Source: Sulfurospirillum sp. 1612
Lineage (GTDB): Bacteria > Campylobacterota > Campylobacteria > Campylobacterales > Sulfurospirillaceae
Length of the DNA: 64,000 nt
NCBI RefSeq assembly: GCF_036556685.1
Contig: NZ_CP140614.1
Location: forward strand, 62,001 to 126,000
Reading direction: 5' to 3'
Shown here: one piece after another, positions 58,392-64,000 of the stretch
Numbering within the stretch: the first letter of the stretch is position 1
Layout: each line of letters begins with the position of its first letter
Position numbers and translations under genes: made by a program
The notes under the pieces: generated by a model
The model's database searches: none
What the model saw: the letters and a program-made list of their open reading frames with translations, nothing else
What the model was told of the DNA's origin: nothing

Positions 58392-58439
58392 ATAATATTC
58401 AACTATTCAATTTTTTTGAGTAGTTCAAAAAGGAGAAAT

Positions 58440-59027
58440 ATGAATAATAATCCAATTTTAGAGTTTGAAAAATTTATCAAAAATTCTAAAAATAATGAAA
58501 CATCAGAACACGTGAGAAGAGTATCCTCATACACAAAACAATTGTGTATTTTATTGGGGATTGAAAATGAGAAAACTAACATAATATCAAAGGCCTCAGT
58601 TTTTCATGATATTGGGAAAATACTGATTCCAGATGCGATACTCAACAAAGCAGACAAGTTAAATCATGAAGAATGGAAGACAGTTAAAACTCATGCTTTG
58701 CTTGGATACGAAATGCTAAAAAGATCTAATAATGATATTTTTCAAGTTGCATCTTTGATCGCATATAGTCATCATGAGAAATGGGATGGTACGGGCTATC
58801 CATTGTCTCTTAGAGGTGATGAGATTAATCTCTTTGCGAGGATAGTTGCTGTTGTCGATGTGTTTGATGCTCTCTGTAGCATAAGAAGCTATAAGAAAGA
58901 GTGGGCAGTTGAAAAAGCGCTTGACTATATAGCAGATGAAAGAAGCAAACATTTTGATCCTGGCATTACTGATATATTCTTAAAAAATTCAAAGCTTTTC
59001 ATCAAAATTAAAAATGCCCATAGATGA
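58440..59027 (+). CDS. HD-GYP domain cyclic-di-GMP phosphodiesterase
   Basis: A 195-residue stand-alone HD-GYP domain. HD is H56-D57 in VFHDIGK, and the second motif is HHEKWDGTGYP (111-121), both intact. No sensor domain is attached. It would lower cyclic di-GMP in the host, perhaps altering motility or attachment around transfer. AAAAGGAG precedes ATG 58440; an ATG at 58383 lies within box 7. Confidence 0.87.
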   Translation: MNNNPILEFEKFIKNSKNNETSEHVRRVSSYTKQLCILLGIENEKTNIISKASVFHDIGKILIPDAILNKADKLNHEEWKTVKTHALLGYEMLKRSNNDIFQVASLIAYSHHEKWDGTGYPLSLRGDEINLFARIVAVVDVFDALCSIRSYKKEWAVEKALDYIADERSKHFDPGITDIFLKNSKLFIKIKNAHR

Positions 59028-59057
59028 AAAATAGCGTCGCTGCGCTTCACGCAGAAT

Positions 59058-59083
59058 AGGCATAAAGCTTACGCATTATGCCT
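59058..59083. terminator. Hairpin after the HD-GYP gene
   Basis: Stem AGGCATAA / TTATGCCT (59058-59065, 59076-59083) with a 10-base loop, between convergent genes. A second small hairpin CTGCG-CTTCA-CGCAG precedes it. No T tract. Confidence 0.45.
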
Positions 59084-59119
59084 CTTGAAAAATGTTAGCC
59101 TATAGTAAGCCATGATTTT

Positions 59120-59356
59120 TCATTTTTTCATTTCTTTTATAAGTATCCTTATAGGATACGAAATAATAGCCCCTGTTAGATTTAGCAAAGTGGCTCCTAC
59201 CCCTGCAATATATATAATAGGATAAAGAGGTAAAATGATTATTTTTTCGATACTATTTCTTTGCTGTGCTGTTGCATTTATGTCTTTTTTCTCTTTGATA
59301 TTTCCGGCGGCGAACATTAAAGTCGTGCACAACAAAAGAGATATTAAAGTTTTCAT
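59120..59356 (-). CDS. Small exported protein, unknown function
   Basis: A 78-residue protein with a signal peptide (MKTLISLLLCTTLMFAAG), a short polar part and a second hydrophobic segment (YPIIYIAGVGATLLNLTG). ATG 59356 has GGAG upstream; the longer frame has no ribosome-binding site. It follows the 37-residue peptide by 16 bp. Confidence 0.58.
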   Translation of the reverse strand: MKTLISLLLCTTLMFAAGNIKEKKDINATAQQRNSIEKIIILPLYPIIYIAGVGATLLNLTGAIISYPIRILIKEMKK

Positions 59357-59372
59357 TCTTATTCTATCTCCT

Positions 59373-59486
59373 TCATTTTGTAAAATGATCATGCAAAAAC
59401 ATTGCAGCAGCATAATAAATAGTAGCAATTACAATTACAATTGCCGGTAGAAATTTAAATATTAAGTTGATTTCGTGTAGTGTCAT
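59373..59486 (-). CDS. 37-residue single-helix membrane peptide
   Basis: MTLHEINLIFKF then a hydrophobic helix (LPAIVIVIATIYYAAAMFL) and HDHFTK. AAAGGAAAAGAAA precedes ATG 59486, and box 8 is 21 nt upstream, so expression is likely. Function unknown. Confidence 0.55.
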   Translation of the reverse strand: MTLHEINLIFKFLPAIVIVIATIYYAAAMFLHDHFTK

Positions 59487-59507
59487 TTTCTTTTCCTTTA
59501 AATTTTT

Positions 59508-59529
59508 CTCTCTACTATATATTCAGAAA
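59508..59529 (-). promoter_or_regulatory. Element box 8
   Basis: Minus-strand TTTCTGAATATATA then GTAGAGAG, 21 nt before the 37-residue peptide. Confidence 0.65.
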
Positions 59530-59693
59530 AATTCCATGAAATTTAGATAAAAGTTTTGAGTTACAAATACATTATAATCCTTAAATAAAAGTCGAGATGG
59601 TCATTCATTTAACAAGCCTTGCATGTGTAATTGTAGTGAATTGCCTACCATTCTATTTAATTTTCTCAAATTTAATAACTAGATAGCTGAAAT

Positions 59694-59716
59694 CCCAATC
59701 GTCTTTAGCGGTTGGG
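59694..59716 (+). repeat. IS left-end hairpin
   Basis: CCCAATCG / CGGTTGGG stem with a short loop region TCTTTAG. It lacks eight bases present in the right-end copy. Confidence 0.7.
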
Positions 59717-59733
59717 CTGAAAGCTATAAGGCT

Positions 59734-60156
59734 TTAGCCTTGGTTAGCTATATAATTTCGTATTGTCTCAGGGTTGGCTTCCCCAATGCTACATACAAAA
59801 TATCCATCAGTCCAAAAAGTTTTTTCTTTCCAAAAATGCTTTTGTAAGAATTGCTGATGAATTTTCCAGATTCTTTTTGTTGATATAGATTTTATACGAT
59901 TGACAATAGCAGATATGGAAACCCTAGGGATATATTGTATCATTAAGTGTATATGGTCTTTATCTGTTTCCATCTCTATAATATCAAAATCACTGTTGCT
60001 CTCAATATCTCTAATGATATTTTTAGTATCTGTTTCTACTCCTCGCACAAGCAACTTTTTTCTATATTTGCATACTAATATTAAATGCACTTTTAGATTG
60101 TGTTTCGCCCTGTTTGTTGTTTGGTAGCCGTATAGTTTTTGATTGTTTTTCTTCAT
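59734..60156 (-). CDS. tnpA: IS200/IS605 Y1 transposase TnpA
   Basis: A 140-residue HUH single-strand transposase. HUH motif H68-I-H70 (KDHIHLMIQY) and catalytic tyrosine Y135 in RNYIANQG are intact, so the enzyme may be active. It cuts and joins the hairpin-marked ends as single-stranded DNA. AAGGAG precedes the ATG. Divergent from fic-tnpB. Confidence 0.93.
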   Translation of the reverse strand: MKKNNQKLYGYQTTNRAKHNLKVHLILVCKYRKKLLVRGVETDTKNIIRDIESNSDFDIIEMETDKDHIHLMIQYIPRVSISAIVNRIKSISTKRIWKIHQQFLQKHFWKEKTFWTDGYFVCSIGEANPETIRNYIANQG

Positions 60157-60168
60157 GCTTCTTGCTCC

Positions 60169-60203
60169 TTGACATATTTATAGATAAATACTATAATATT
60201 ATA
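60169..60203 (+). promoter_or_regulatory. Perfect consensus promoter of fic-tnpB with overlying dyads
   Basis: TTGACA (60169-60174), a 17-bp spacer, TATAAT (60192-60197). The spacer contains the perfect dyad TATTTAT-AG-ATAAATA (60175-60190), and the -10 box begins the palindrome TATAATATTATA (60192-60203). The fic ATG is 33 bp after the -10 box. Confidence 0.8.
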
Positions 60204-60229
60204 AATAAGTGAAAAATTAAGGATTGTCA

Positions 60230-60820
60230 ATGAAAAAGATAGATGAACAGAGTCTTGAAAATGCCTATCGTCTATTTGATAATGGCGACATAGAAAACAT
60301 TGAAGTAGGCACAATAAAAGGGCTACAGCAGATACATCTTTATCTTTTTGATGGACTCTATGATTTTGCAGGGCAAATAAGAGAACTAAATATCTCCAAG
60401 GGGAATTTCAGATTTGCAAACAGTTTGTACCTTAAAGATATTTTGCCAAAAATAGAGTCAATGAACGAAGATAGTTTTGAAGAGATCATTGAGAAATATG
60501 TCGAAATGAATATTGCTCATCCTTTTATGGAAGGTAATGGCAGAAGTATGAGGATATGGCTTGATCTGATCTTGAAAGAAAGGCTGCAAAGGGTTGTAAA
60601 TTGGCAGTTTGTGAACAAAGAAGCCTATCTTCAAGCTATGGAGAGAAGCCCGATTAATGATTTGGAACTTAGAACTTTACTGGGCAACAACCTAACAGAT
60701 GAGATTAACAATAGGGAGATCATCTTCAAAGGAATAGAGCAGTCTTATCACTATGAGGGCTACGAAAAAAGCGAGCCTCAAAAAGAGAGCGCAAAGAAGC
60801 AAGAGCAAAGCAGACCATAA
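60230..60820 (+). CDS. fic: Fic-domain AMP-transferase, class III (NmFic-like)
   Basis: A 196-residue Fic enzyme that transfers AMP to target proteins. The active motif HPFMEGNGR (97-105) is intact. The C-terminal inhibitory helix motif SxxxEG (S172 to G177 in [10 protein letters not shown]) marks class III, where inhibition is built in and no antitoxin gene is needed. The sequence is close to Neisseria NmFic, which modifies DNA gyrase. AAGGA precedes ATG 60230. It ends one base before tnpB. Confidence 0.9.
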   Translation: MKKIDEQSLENAYRLFDNGDIENIEVGTIKGLQQIHLYLFDGLYDFAGQIRELNISKGNFRFANSLYLKDILPKIESMNEDSFEEIIEKYVEMNIAHPFMEGNGRSMRIWLDLILKERLQRVVNWQFVNKEAYLQAMERSPINDLELRTLLGNNLTDEINNREIIFKGIEQSYHYEGYEKSEPQKESAKKQEQSRP

Positions 60821-60821
60821 A

Positions 60822-61958
60822 ATGCTCAAAGCCTACAAATACCGTATCTACCCGACCAAAGAGCAGATCACGCTGATCGAAAAGCATTTCGGTTCTACAC
60901 GGTTCTTGTATAACTACTTTTTGGAATACAGGCAAAAAGCCTATGCTAAGGGCAATCAGAAAGTCGGGTACATGGTCACACAGGCAGAACTTACCAAGCT
61001 GAAAAAACTCAAAGAGTATGAATGGCTTAATGAATGCGGAAGCCAGTCGTTGCAGATGGCGTTGAGGGATTTGGACTCTGCATACAGCAGGTTCTTCAAG
61101 AAACAAGGTGCTTATCCTAAATTCAAATCAAAAAAGCATACATCGCAGAGTTTCACTGCTCCACAGAACATTAAGTTAGCGAGCAACCGTGTTTATCTTC
61201 CAAAGTTTACCAAAGACGGCATCAAAGTAAAGCTGCATAGAGAGATGCCAAACAATGCCGTACTGAAACAGGCTACTGTATCAAGACAGAACAACCAATA
61301 TTTCGTATCTATTCTCATTGATGATGGAAATACTATACCTAAGCCAACCAAAGCCAAAAATGCGGTTGGTTTGGATATGGGATTAACCGATCTCATTATT
61401 ACTAGTGATGGAGTAAAGTATTCAAACAACAAATACTTTGTAAAGTCACAACAGAAACTCAAAAAACTGCAAAGACGATTATCTAAAAAAAAGAAAGGAA
61501 GCAAAAACAGACAAAAAGCAAAACTAAGAGTGCAAAAACTTCACACTAAAATTACAAATCAAAGAAAAGACAATCTTCATAAAATATCAAATGAGATAAC
61601 CAATCAATATGATATTATCTGTCTTGAAACTTTGAATGTTAAGGGTATGATTAAAAACCATAAACTAGCTAAATCAATAGCTGATGTTGCGTGGGGTGAG
61701 TTTATGCGACAATTAGAGTATAAGGCAAGCTGGAGAGGCAAAACTATTATAAAAATAGACCAATGGTTTCCATCAAGCCAAATATGCTCTTATTGTGGAG
61801 CAAGTACAGGTAAAAAACCTCTAAATGTTAGAAAATTCGATTGCCCTGAATGTCATAAAAAAGATATAGACCGTGATATAAACGCATCAATAAACATTAG
61901 AAACTACGGCTTAGGACAAATAGATAATAGAAATACGGCAGGAACTGTCGAAGTATAA
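60822..61958 (+). CDS. tnpB: TnpB RNA-guided nuclease
   Basis: A 378-residue TnpB with the RuvC triad intact: D185 (GLDMG), E269 (CLETLNVKGM), D352 (DRDINASINI), and a zinc ribbon C322/C325 and C341/C344. It is expected to cut DNA guided by an RNA read from the element's right end and so keep the IS in place. ATG 60822 follows the fic stop by one base; an open frame from 60753 overlaps fic. Confidence 0.93.
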   Translation: MLKAYKYRIYPTKEQITLIEKHFGSTRFLYNYFLEYRQKAYAKGNQKVGYMVTQAELTKLKKLKEYEWLNECGSQSLQMALRDLDSAYSRFFKKQGAYPKFKSKKHTSQSFTAPQNIKLASNRVYLPKFTKDGIKVKLHREMPNNAVLKQATVSRQNNQYFVSILIDDGNTIPKPTKAKNAVGLDMGLTDLIITSDGVKYSNNKYFVKSQQKLKKLQRRLSKKKKGSKNRQKAKLRVQKLHTKITNQRKDNLHKISNEITNQYDIICLETLNVKGMIKNHKLAKSIADVAWGEFMRQLEYKASWRGKTIIKIDQWFPSSQICSYCGASTGKKPLNVRKFDCPECHKKDIDRDINASINIRNYGLGQIDNRNTAGTVEV

Positions 61959-62060
61959 GCTTGTGGAGTGTCATAGAGTTTTTAGCACTTGCTAAAAATC
62001 ACGGCATTATGAAGCAAGAAGCCCAATCGTCTAAACTTGTTTAGCGGTTGGGTAGTTCAC
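61959..62060 (+). ncRNA. Candidate omega RNA 3' scaffold and IS right end
   Basis: Downstream of tnpB, a perfect 8-bp hairpin TTTTTAGC-ACTT-GCTAAAAA (61979-61998) and the RE hairpin (62022-62052) follow. In other TnpB systems the guide RNA spans the tnpB 3' end and RE, with the guide just beyond RE. Here the guide would start at about 62061 within the resolvase gene's 3' end. Confidence 0.5.
62022..62052 (+). repeat. IS right-end hairpin
   Basis: Arms CCCAATCG-T-CTAAAC and GTTTAGCGGTTGGG with a bulged T and TTG-type loop. The bulged T is typical of Y1 transposase end recognition. Confidence 0.8.
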
Positions 62061-62698
62061 TGGTTGACTGCCTTTTTTAGCACCGGATCATTCAAAATAA
62101 AATATCTCAAACTTGTAATCGTTATTGGCTTTGGAAGCTGTGCATTAACAATCTTTAAGATACTTGCATATGAAAGATTAAGATTAAGATATTTTAAAAT
62201 CTCATCTTTGAGTGGATCTAAAACTCTTTCCCGGTTGCGTGAACCTTTTGGTCGCCCAAGCATTTTGCCTTTTGCTTTGGCTGCAGCCAAACCTTGTTTT
62301 GTACGTTCACTTATTATTTCTCGCTCTGTCTCTGCAAAATAACTATAGATAGAAAATAAAAGTTTTGAGAGAGAATTATTTTGATTTGTACTGAGTTCTG
62401 GCTGATTCACAAAAATAAGATTCACTTTCTTCTGATTAAAAAATTCTATGAGATTTAAAATCTCTAGCATATTTCTACCAAGCCGGCTGAGCTCTGTAAC
62501 AATGAGAGTATTACCTTCTTGCAGCTTGTTTTTCAAATCATCAATGAGTCGTTTTTTTTGATCTTTTTGTGATGATATTTCTATTTCGACAAATTCATCA
62601 ACCAACATTTTATGAGATTGAGCATACTCTAATATTTTATGTTTTTGATTATTGAGGTTTTGGGTATCTGTTGATACCCTTATGTAACCGATTGTCAT
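62057..62698 (-). CDS. Serine resolvase/invertase
   Basis: A 213-residue serine recombinase with intact active site: S9 in YIRVSTDTQN, TELSRLGRNMLE, and FAETEREIISERTKQGLAAAKAKG. The C-terminus (DPLKDEILKYLNLNLSYASIL) resembles the TraK-type module. It may resolve dimers or invert DNA. Its stop codon lies inside the IS right end, so the native C-terminus is probably altered by the insertion. ATG overlaps the upstream stop (TAATG). Confidence 0.88.
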   Translation of the reverse strand: MTIGYIRVSTDTQNLNNQKHKILEYAQSHKMLVDEFVEIEISSQKDQKKRLIDDLKNKLQEGNTLIVTELSRLGRNMLEILNLIEFFNQKKVNLIFVNQPELSTNQNNSLSKLLFSIYSYFAETEREIISERTKQGLAAAKAKGKMLGRPKGSRNRERVLDPLKDEILKYLNLNLSYASILKIVNAQLPKPITITSLRYFILNDPVLKKAVNQ

Positions 62699-63330
62699 TA
62701 TTGTGAAATTCCAACAAAACCCAGAGGCCCTGGCACTAATATTGAATTTTTTGTTATAGAAACTGGTTTAGTGATATCGATTCGGTCTTCATCATAAAAA
62801 ACGATTTTAATGTTATCTTTTTCTTTTGAGTATATTTCATTTTTCAATTCAATTTCCTTTTCCTTAACTATAGCCGTTTTGGTTAAGTTGCGCATATACT
62901 TTGTTCCTTTTTGTTTGAACTTTCCAGTGATCATATAATAATCATCATTTTCCGAAAAATAACATTTTTCATTTTCAATAGGCTCATAATAAAATTCCCA
63001 AACAGTATTACGGGGCGCAGGCTTAATAATATTCATCGAGAAATTTCTTTCTTGTTGTAATTGAACAAGTTCCTCTAACAAAAAGGTTTTAAGAATATCT
63101 TGTTTTGTGCACTCTTTCCTTTGTAAAACGCCATTCTCATCTCTATAAATTTCAAAATACGCTCTTTTGTAAGCTTGTGAGATATAATATCCAGTCTCTT
63201 GAATATTAAATTCCAAGACTCCTCTTTCTTTTCCCCAGTGTCCATTCATAAAATTCAATTTTAATGATGGGTCCATAACCTTGCCAATCCATGTTTTTCT
63301 ACCTCTTTCGGCCATAAGATTAACTGTCAT
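62698..63330 (-). CDS. Uncharacterised protein upstream of the resolvase
   Basis: A 210-residue soluble protein rich in aromatic and charged residues (TVWEFYYEPIENEKCYFSEN; DNIKIVFYDEDRIDI). No family recognised. AAGGAGAAG precedes the ATG, and box 9 is 34 nt upstream. Coupled to the resolvase. Confidence 0.66.
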   Translation of the reverse strand: MTVNLMAERGRKTWIGKVMDPSLKLNFMNGHWGKERGVLEFNIQETGYYISQAYKRAYFEIYRDENGVLQRKECTKQDILKTFLLEELVQLQQERNFSMNIIKPAPRNTVWEFYYEPIENEKCYFSENDDYYMITGKFKQKGTKYMRNLTKTAIVKEKEIELKNEIYSKEKDNIKIVFYDEDRIDITKPVSITKNSILVPGPLGFVGISQ

Positions 63331-63364
63331 TTTCTTCTCCTTGAGTTTTTTTAGAGATTTTATA

Positions 63365-63385
63365 CTCTTTATATATATTCAGAAA
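63365..63385 (-). promoter_or_regulatory. Element box 9
   Basis: Minus-strand TTTCTGAATATATA then TAAAGAG, the copy closest to consensus, 34 nt before ATG 63330. Confidence 0.7.
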
Positions 63386-63489
63386 ATTATTAATTTTTGC
63401 TAAAAAATATAAAAACCTTTTTTATCGAGTATATAAAATCAAAATAGAATATCAAAAGCTGGGGTTATTATATAATTTATAAAAATTGT

Positions 63490-63503
63490 TTAACGGCCGT
63501 TAA
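63490..63503. promoter_or_regulatory. 14-bp perfect palindrome
   Basis: TTAACGGCCGTTAA, a GC-cored palindrome in very AT-rich DNA upstream of box 9; operator or origin-type site possible. Confidence 0.45.
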
Positions 63504-63578
63504 TATATATTCTATGGAATCTATTATGAAAGATGATGATTAATTAATTAGCATTATTTAATGTGAGGGTAAAAATTC

Positions 63579-63603
63579 AAATTTGAGAAAATTAAATAGA
63601 ATG
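63579..63603 (-). repeat. 25-bp inverted copy of the IS left flank
   Basis: Its reverse complement equals 59649-59673 base for base, ending exactly where the IS begins there. Contains the palindrome TCAAATTTGA at its edge. Confidence 0.7.
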
Positions 63604-63700
63604 AGCATTTTTTGAAATTATCATAAACATCTAATATTTTATATTTCAATTTAGAGTTACTGTCCTATAATTTTAAGTAATTTATAATTACTACTGCGTA

Positions 63701-63764
63701 AGTGAACTACCCAACCGCTAAACAAGTTTAGACGATTGGGATTTCAGCTATCTAGTTATTAAAT
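63701..63764 (-). mobile_element. Solitary IS end: left flank fused to right-end hairpin
   Basis: On the minus strand it reads ATTTAATAACTAGATAGC (as at the IS left end), then the full right-end hairpin (63710-63740) and TAGTTCACT (as at the right end). No transposase gene lies between. It is a deletion product or a minimal non-autonomous element. Confidence 0.72.
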
Positions 63765-63854
63765 AGAATACAAAGTATTTTATTGAATAGTGTACGGATA
63801 TCCGGATAAGTTAGATAAGTCCTACTTTAGGAGTATTAAGGGAAGAGAGCTAAA

Positions 63855-64000
63855 CTACTTAAGAATATTTATAACCTCAAGTAGCGCATCTTCACTTTTA
63901 TCTGGGAAAAGAGTTTTTAGTTTTTCTAGCTTATCATTTTTCTTTATTTTATTTTCATCAAATACATCAAAAACCTTATCTAAAGTTTCTTTTACAGCTT
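63855..64000 (-). CDS. Partial protein at the window edge
   Basis: The last 47 residues of a minus-strand gene whose 5' part is outside the window (ends SEDALLEVINILK, stop TAG at 63855-63857). Lys/Asp/Leu-rich and helical; no family can be named from this fragment. Confidence 0.55.
   Translation of the reverse strand, partial: AVKETLDKVFDVFDENKIKKNDKLEKLKTLFPDKSEDALLEVINILK

Larger units (their letters stand above)
57964..58439. other. Long intergenic region, candidate oriT
   Basis: A 476-bp region between divergent genes. The AT-rich left part has four TTTCGA words (58045, 58085, 58115, 58137). Then come the short hairpin GCCCGAAGGGC and a 7-bp perfect hairpin ACACCTTGCGTAAGGTGT (58256-58273) followed by CTAAG. 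Boxes 6 and 7 face outward at its two ends. Place beside a TraK/L/M-like set and hairpin structure suggest oriT; no nic site is proven. Confidence 0.5.
59677..62060. mobile_element. IS605-type transposon carrying a Fic gene
   Basis: About 2.4 kb with divergent tnpA and tnpB, no terminal inverted repeats, and subterminal hairpins at both ends: LE 59694-59716 and RE 62022-62052, both CCCAATCG...CGGTTGGG with a bulged T. The left boundary follows ATTTAAT and the right boundary follows TAGTTCAC, judged from a solitary end copy at 63701-63764. Boundaries may be off by a few bases. Between tnpA and tnpB lies a complete fic gene, which ordinary IS605 elements lack. Confidence 0.8.
63331..63854. other. 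Intergenic region with palindrome and IS fragments
   Basis: Holds box 9, a 14-bp palindrome (63490-63503), a 25-bp inverted copy of the IS left flank (63579-63603) and a solitary IS end (63701-63764). No gene seen in the remaining AT-rich DNA. Confidence 0.6.

Noticed and set aside
60753-60821. Upstream extension of tnpB into fic
   Set aside because: TnpB proteins start at the conserved Met before KAYKYRIYPT; the extension is a shifted reading of the fic 3' end.
38132-64000. CRISPR array, rRNA genes or a restriction-modification system in the element
   Set aside because: I looked for spaced direct repeats, rRNA motifs and methylase signatures and saw none.

Overview
The window is from a Campylobacterota (epsilonproteobacterial) chromosome, probably a flagellated free-living member of the Sulfurimonas/Sulfurospirillum type. 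The support is the close Helicobacter-like RNase J, NIF-type NifS/NifU in place of ISC genes, FliI next to FolE, a TRAP dicarboxylate cluster, CcoG, AT-rich DNA and Campylobacterota-style gene packing. The genus cannot be fixed from sequence reading alone.

Positions 1 to about 38132 are ordinary core genome in short, tightly overlapping operons. In order: RNase J (5' cut by the window), a sugar-phosphate isomerase, a pseudouridine synthase and RarA; glutaredoxin, YdcF-like and PurM (minus strand); CoaE, DapF and a Bax-like glucosaminidase; PrfA and S20 (minus); GlmM, LspA and DctPQM; tRNA-Val; ThrS, IF3, L35 and L20; a TDT transporter, CcoG and a degenerate serine-recombinase-like protein (minus); S21, an HTH/coiled-coil protein, a D-2-hydroxyacid dehydrogenase, YajQ, MarC and an AEC permease; NifU, NifS, FliI and FolE (minus); trigger factor, ClpP, a degenerate GGDEF protein, Def, ComM, Nnr and PurN. 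The block ends in a five-tRNA array (Pro, His, Arg, Arg, Leu).

From just after the tRNA-Leu 3' end to the window edge the DNA is a mobile, plasmid-like element. Its left module has an excisionase-like HTH protein, a RepA-type helicase, a winged-helix replication protein and a CI-like repressor behind two adjacent perfect dyads. The middle is a transfer module: a MobF (TrwC/TraI) relaxase-helicase, a TrwB/VirD4-type coupling protein, a signal peptidase, several exported proteins of unknown function, a probable beta-barrel, a ParA ATPase and TraK-like small basic proteins. No VirB4 or other recognisable type IV secretion core gene is in view. An intergenic stretch near 58.2 kb next to a TraK/TraL/TraM-like gene order is the best oriT candidate. 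No integrase or second att copy is in the window, so the element must continue to the right.

Two features stand out. First, a conserved box (TTTCTGAATATA, about 5 nt, then TAAGAG-like) recurs nine times in the element. It always faces a gene or gene set, 14 to 48 nt before a start codon, and behaves like an element-specific promoter or operator. Second, an IS605-type transposon (tnpA and tnpB divergent, hairpin ends) carries a complete class III Fic AMP-transferase gene between tnpA and tnpB. That gene lies behind a perfect consensus promoter overlaid by dyads. The IS sits against the 3' end of a serine resolvase gene and supplies that gene's stop codon; a solitary copy of the IS ends lies about 1.7 kb further right.
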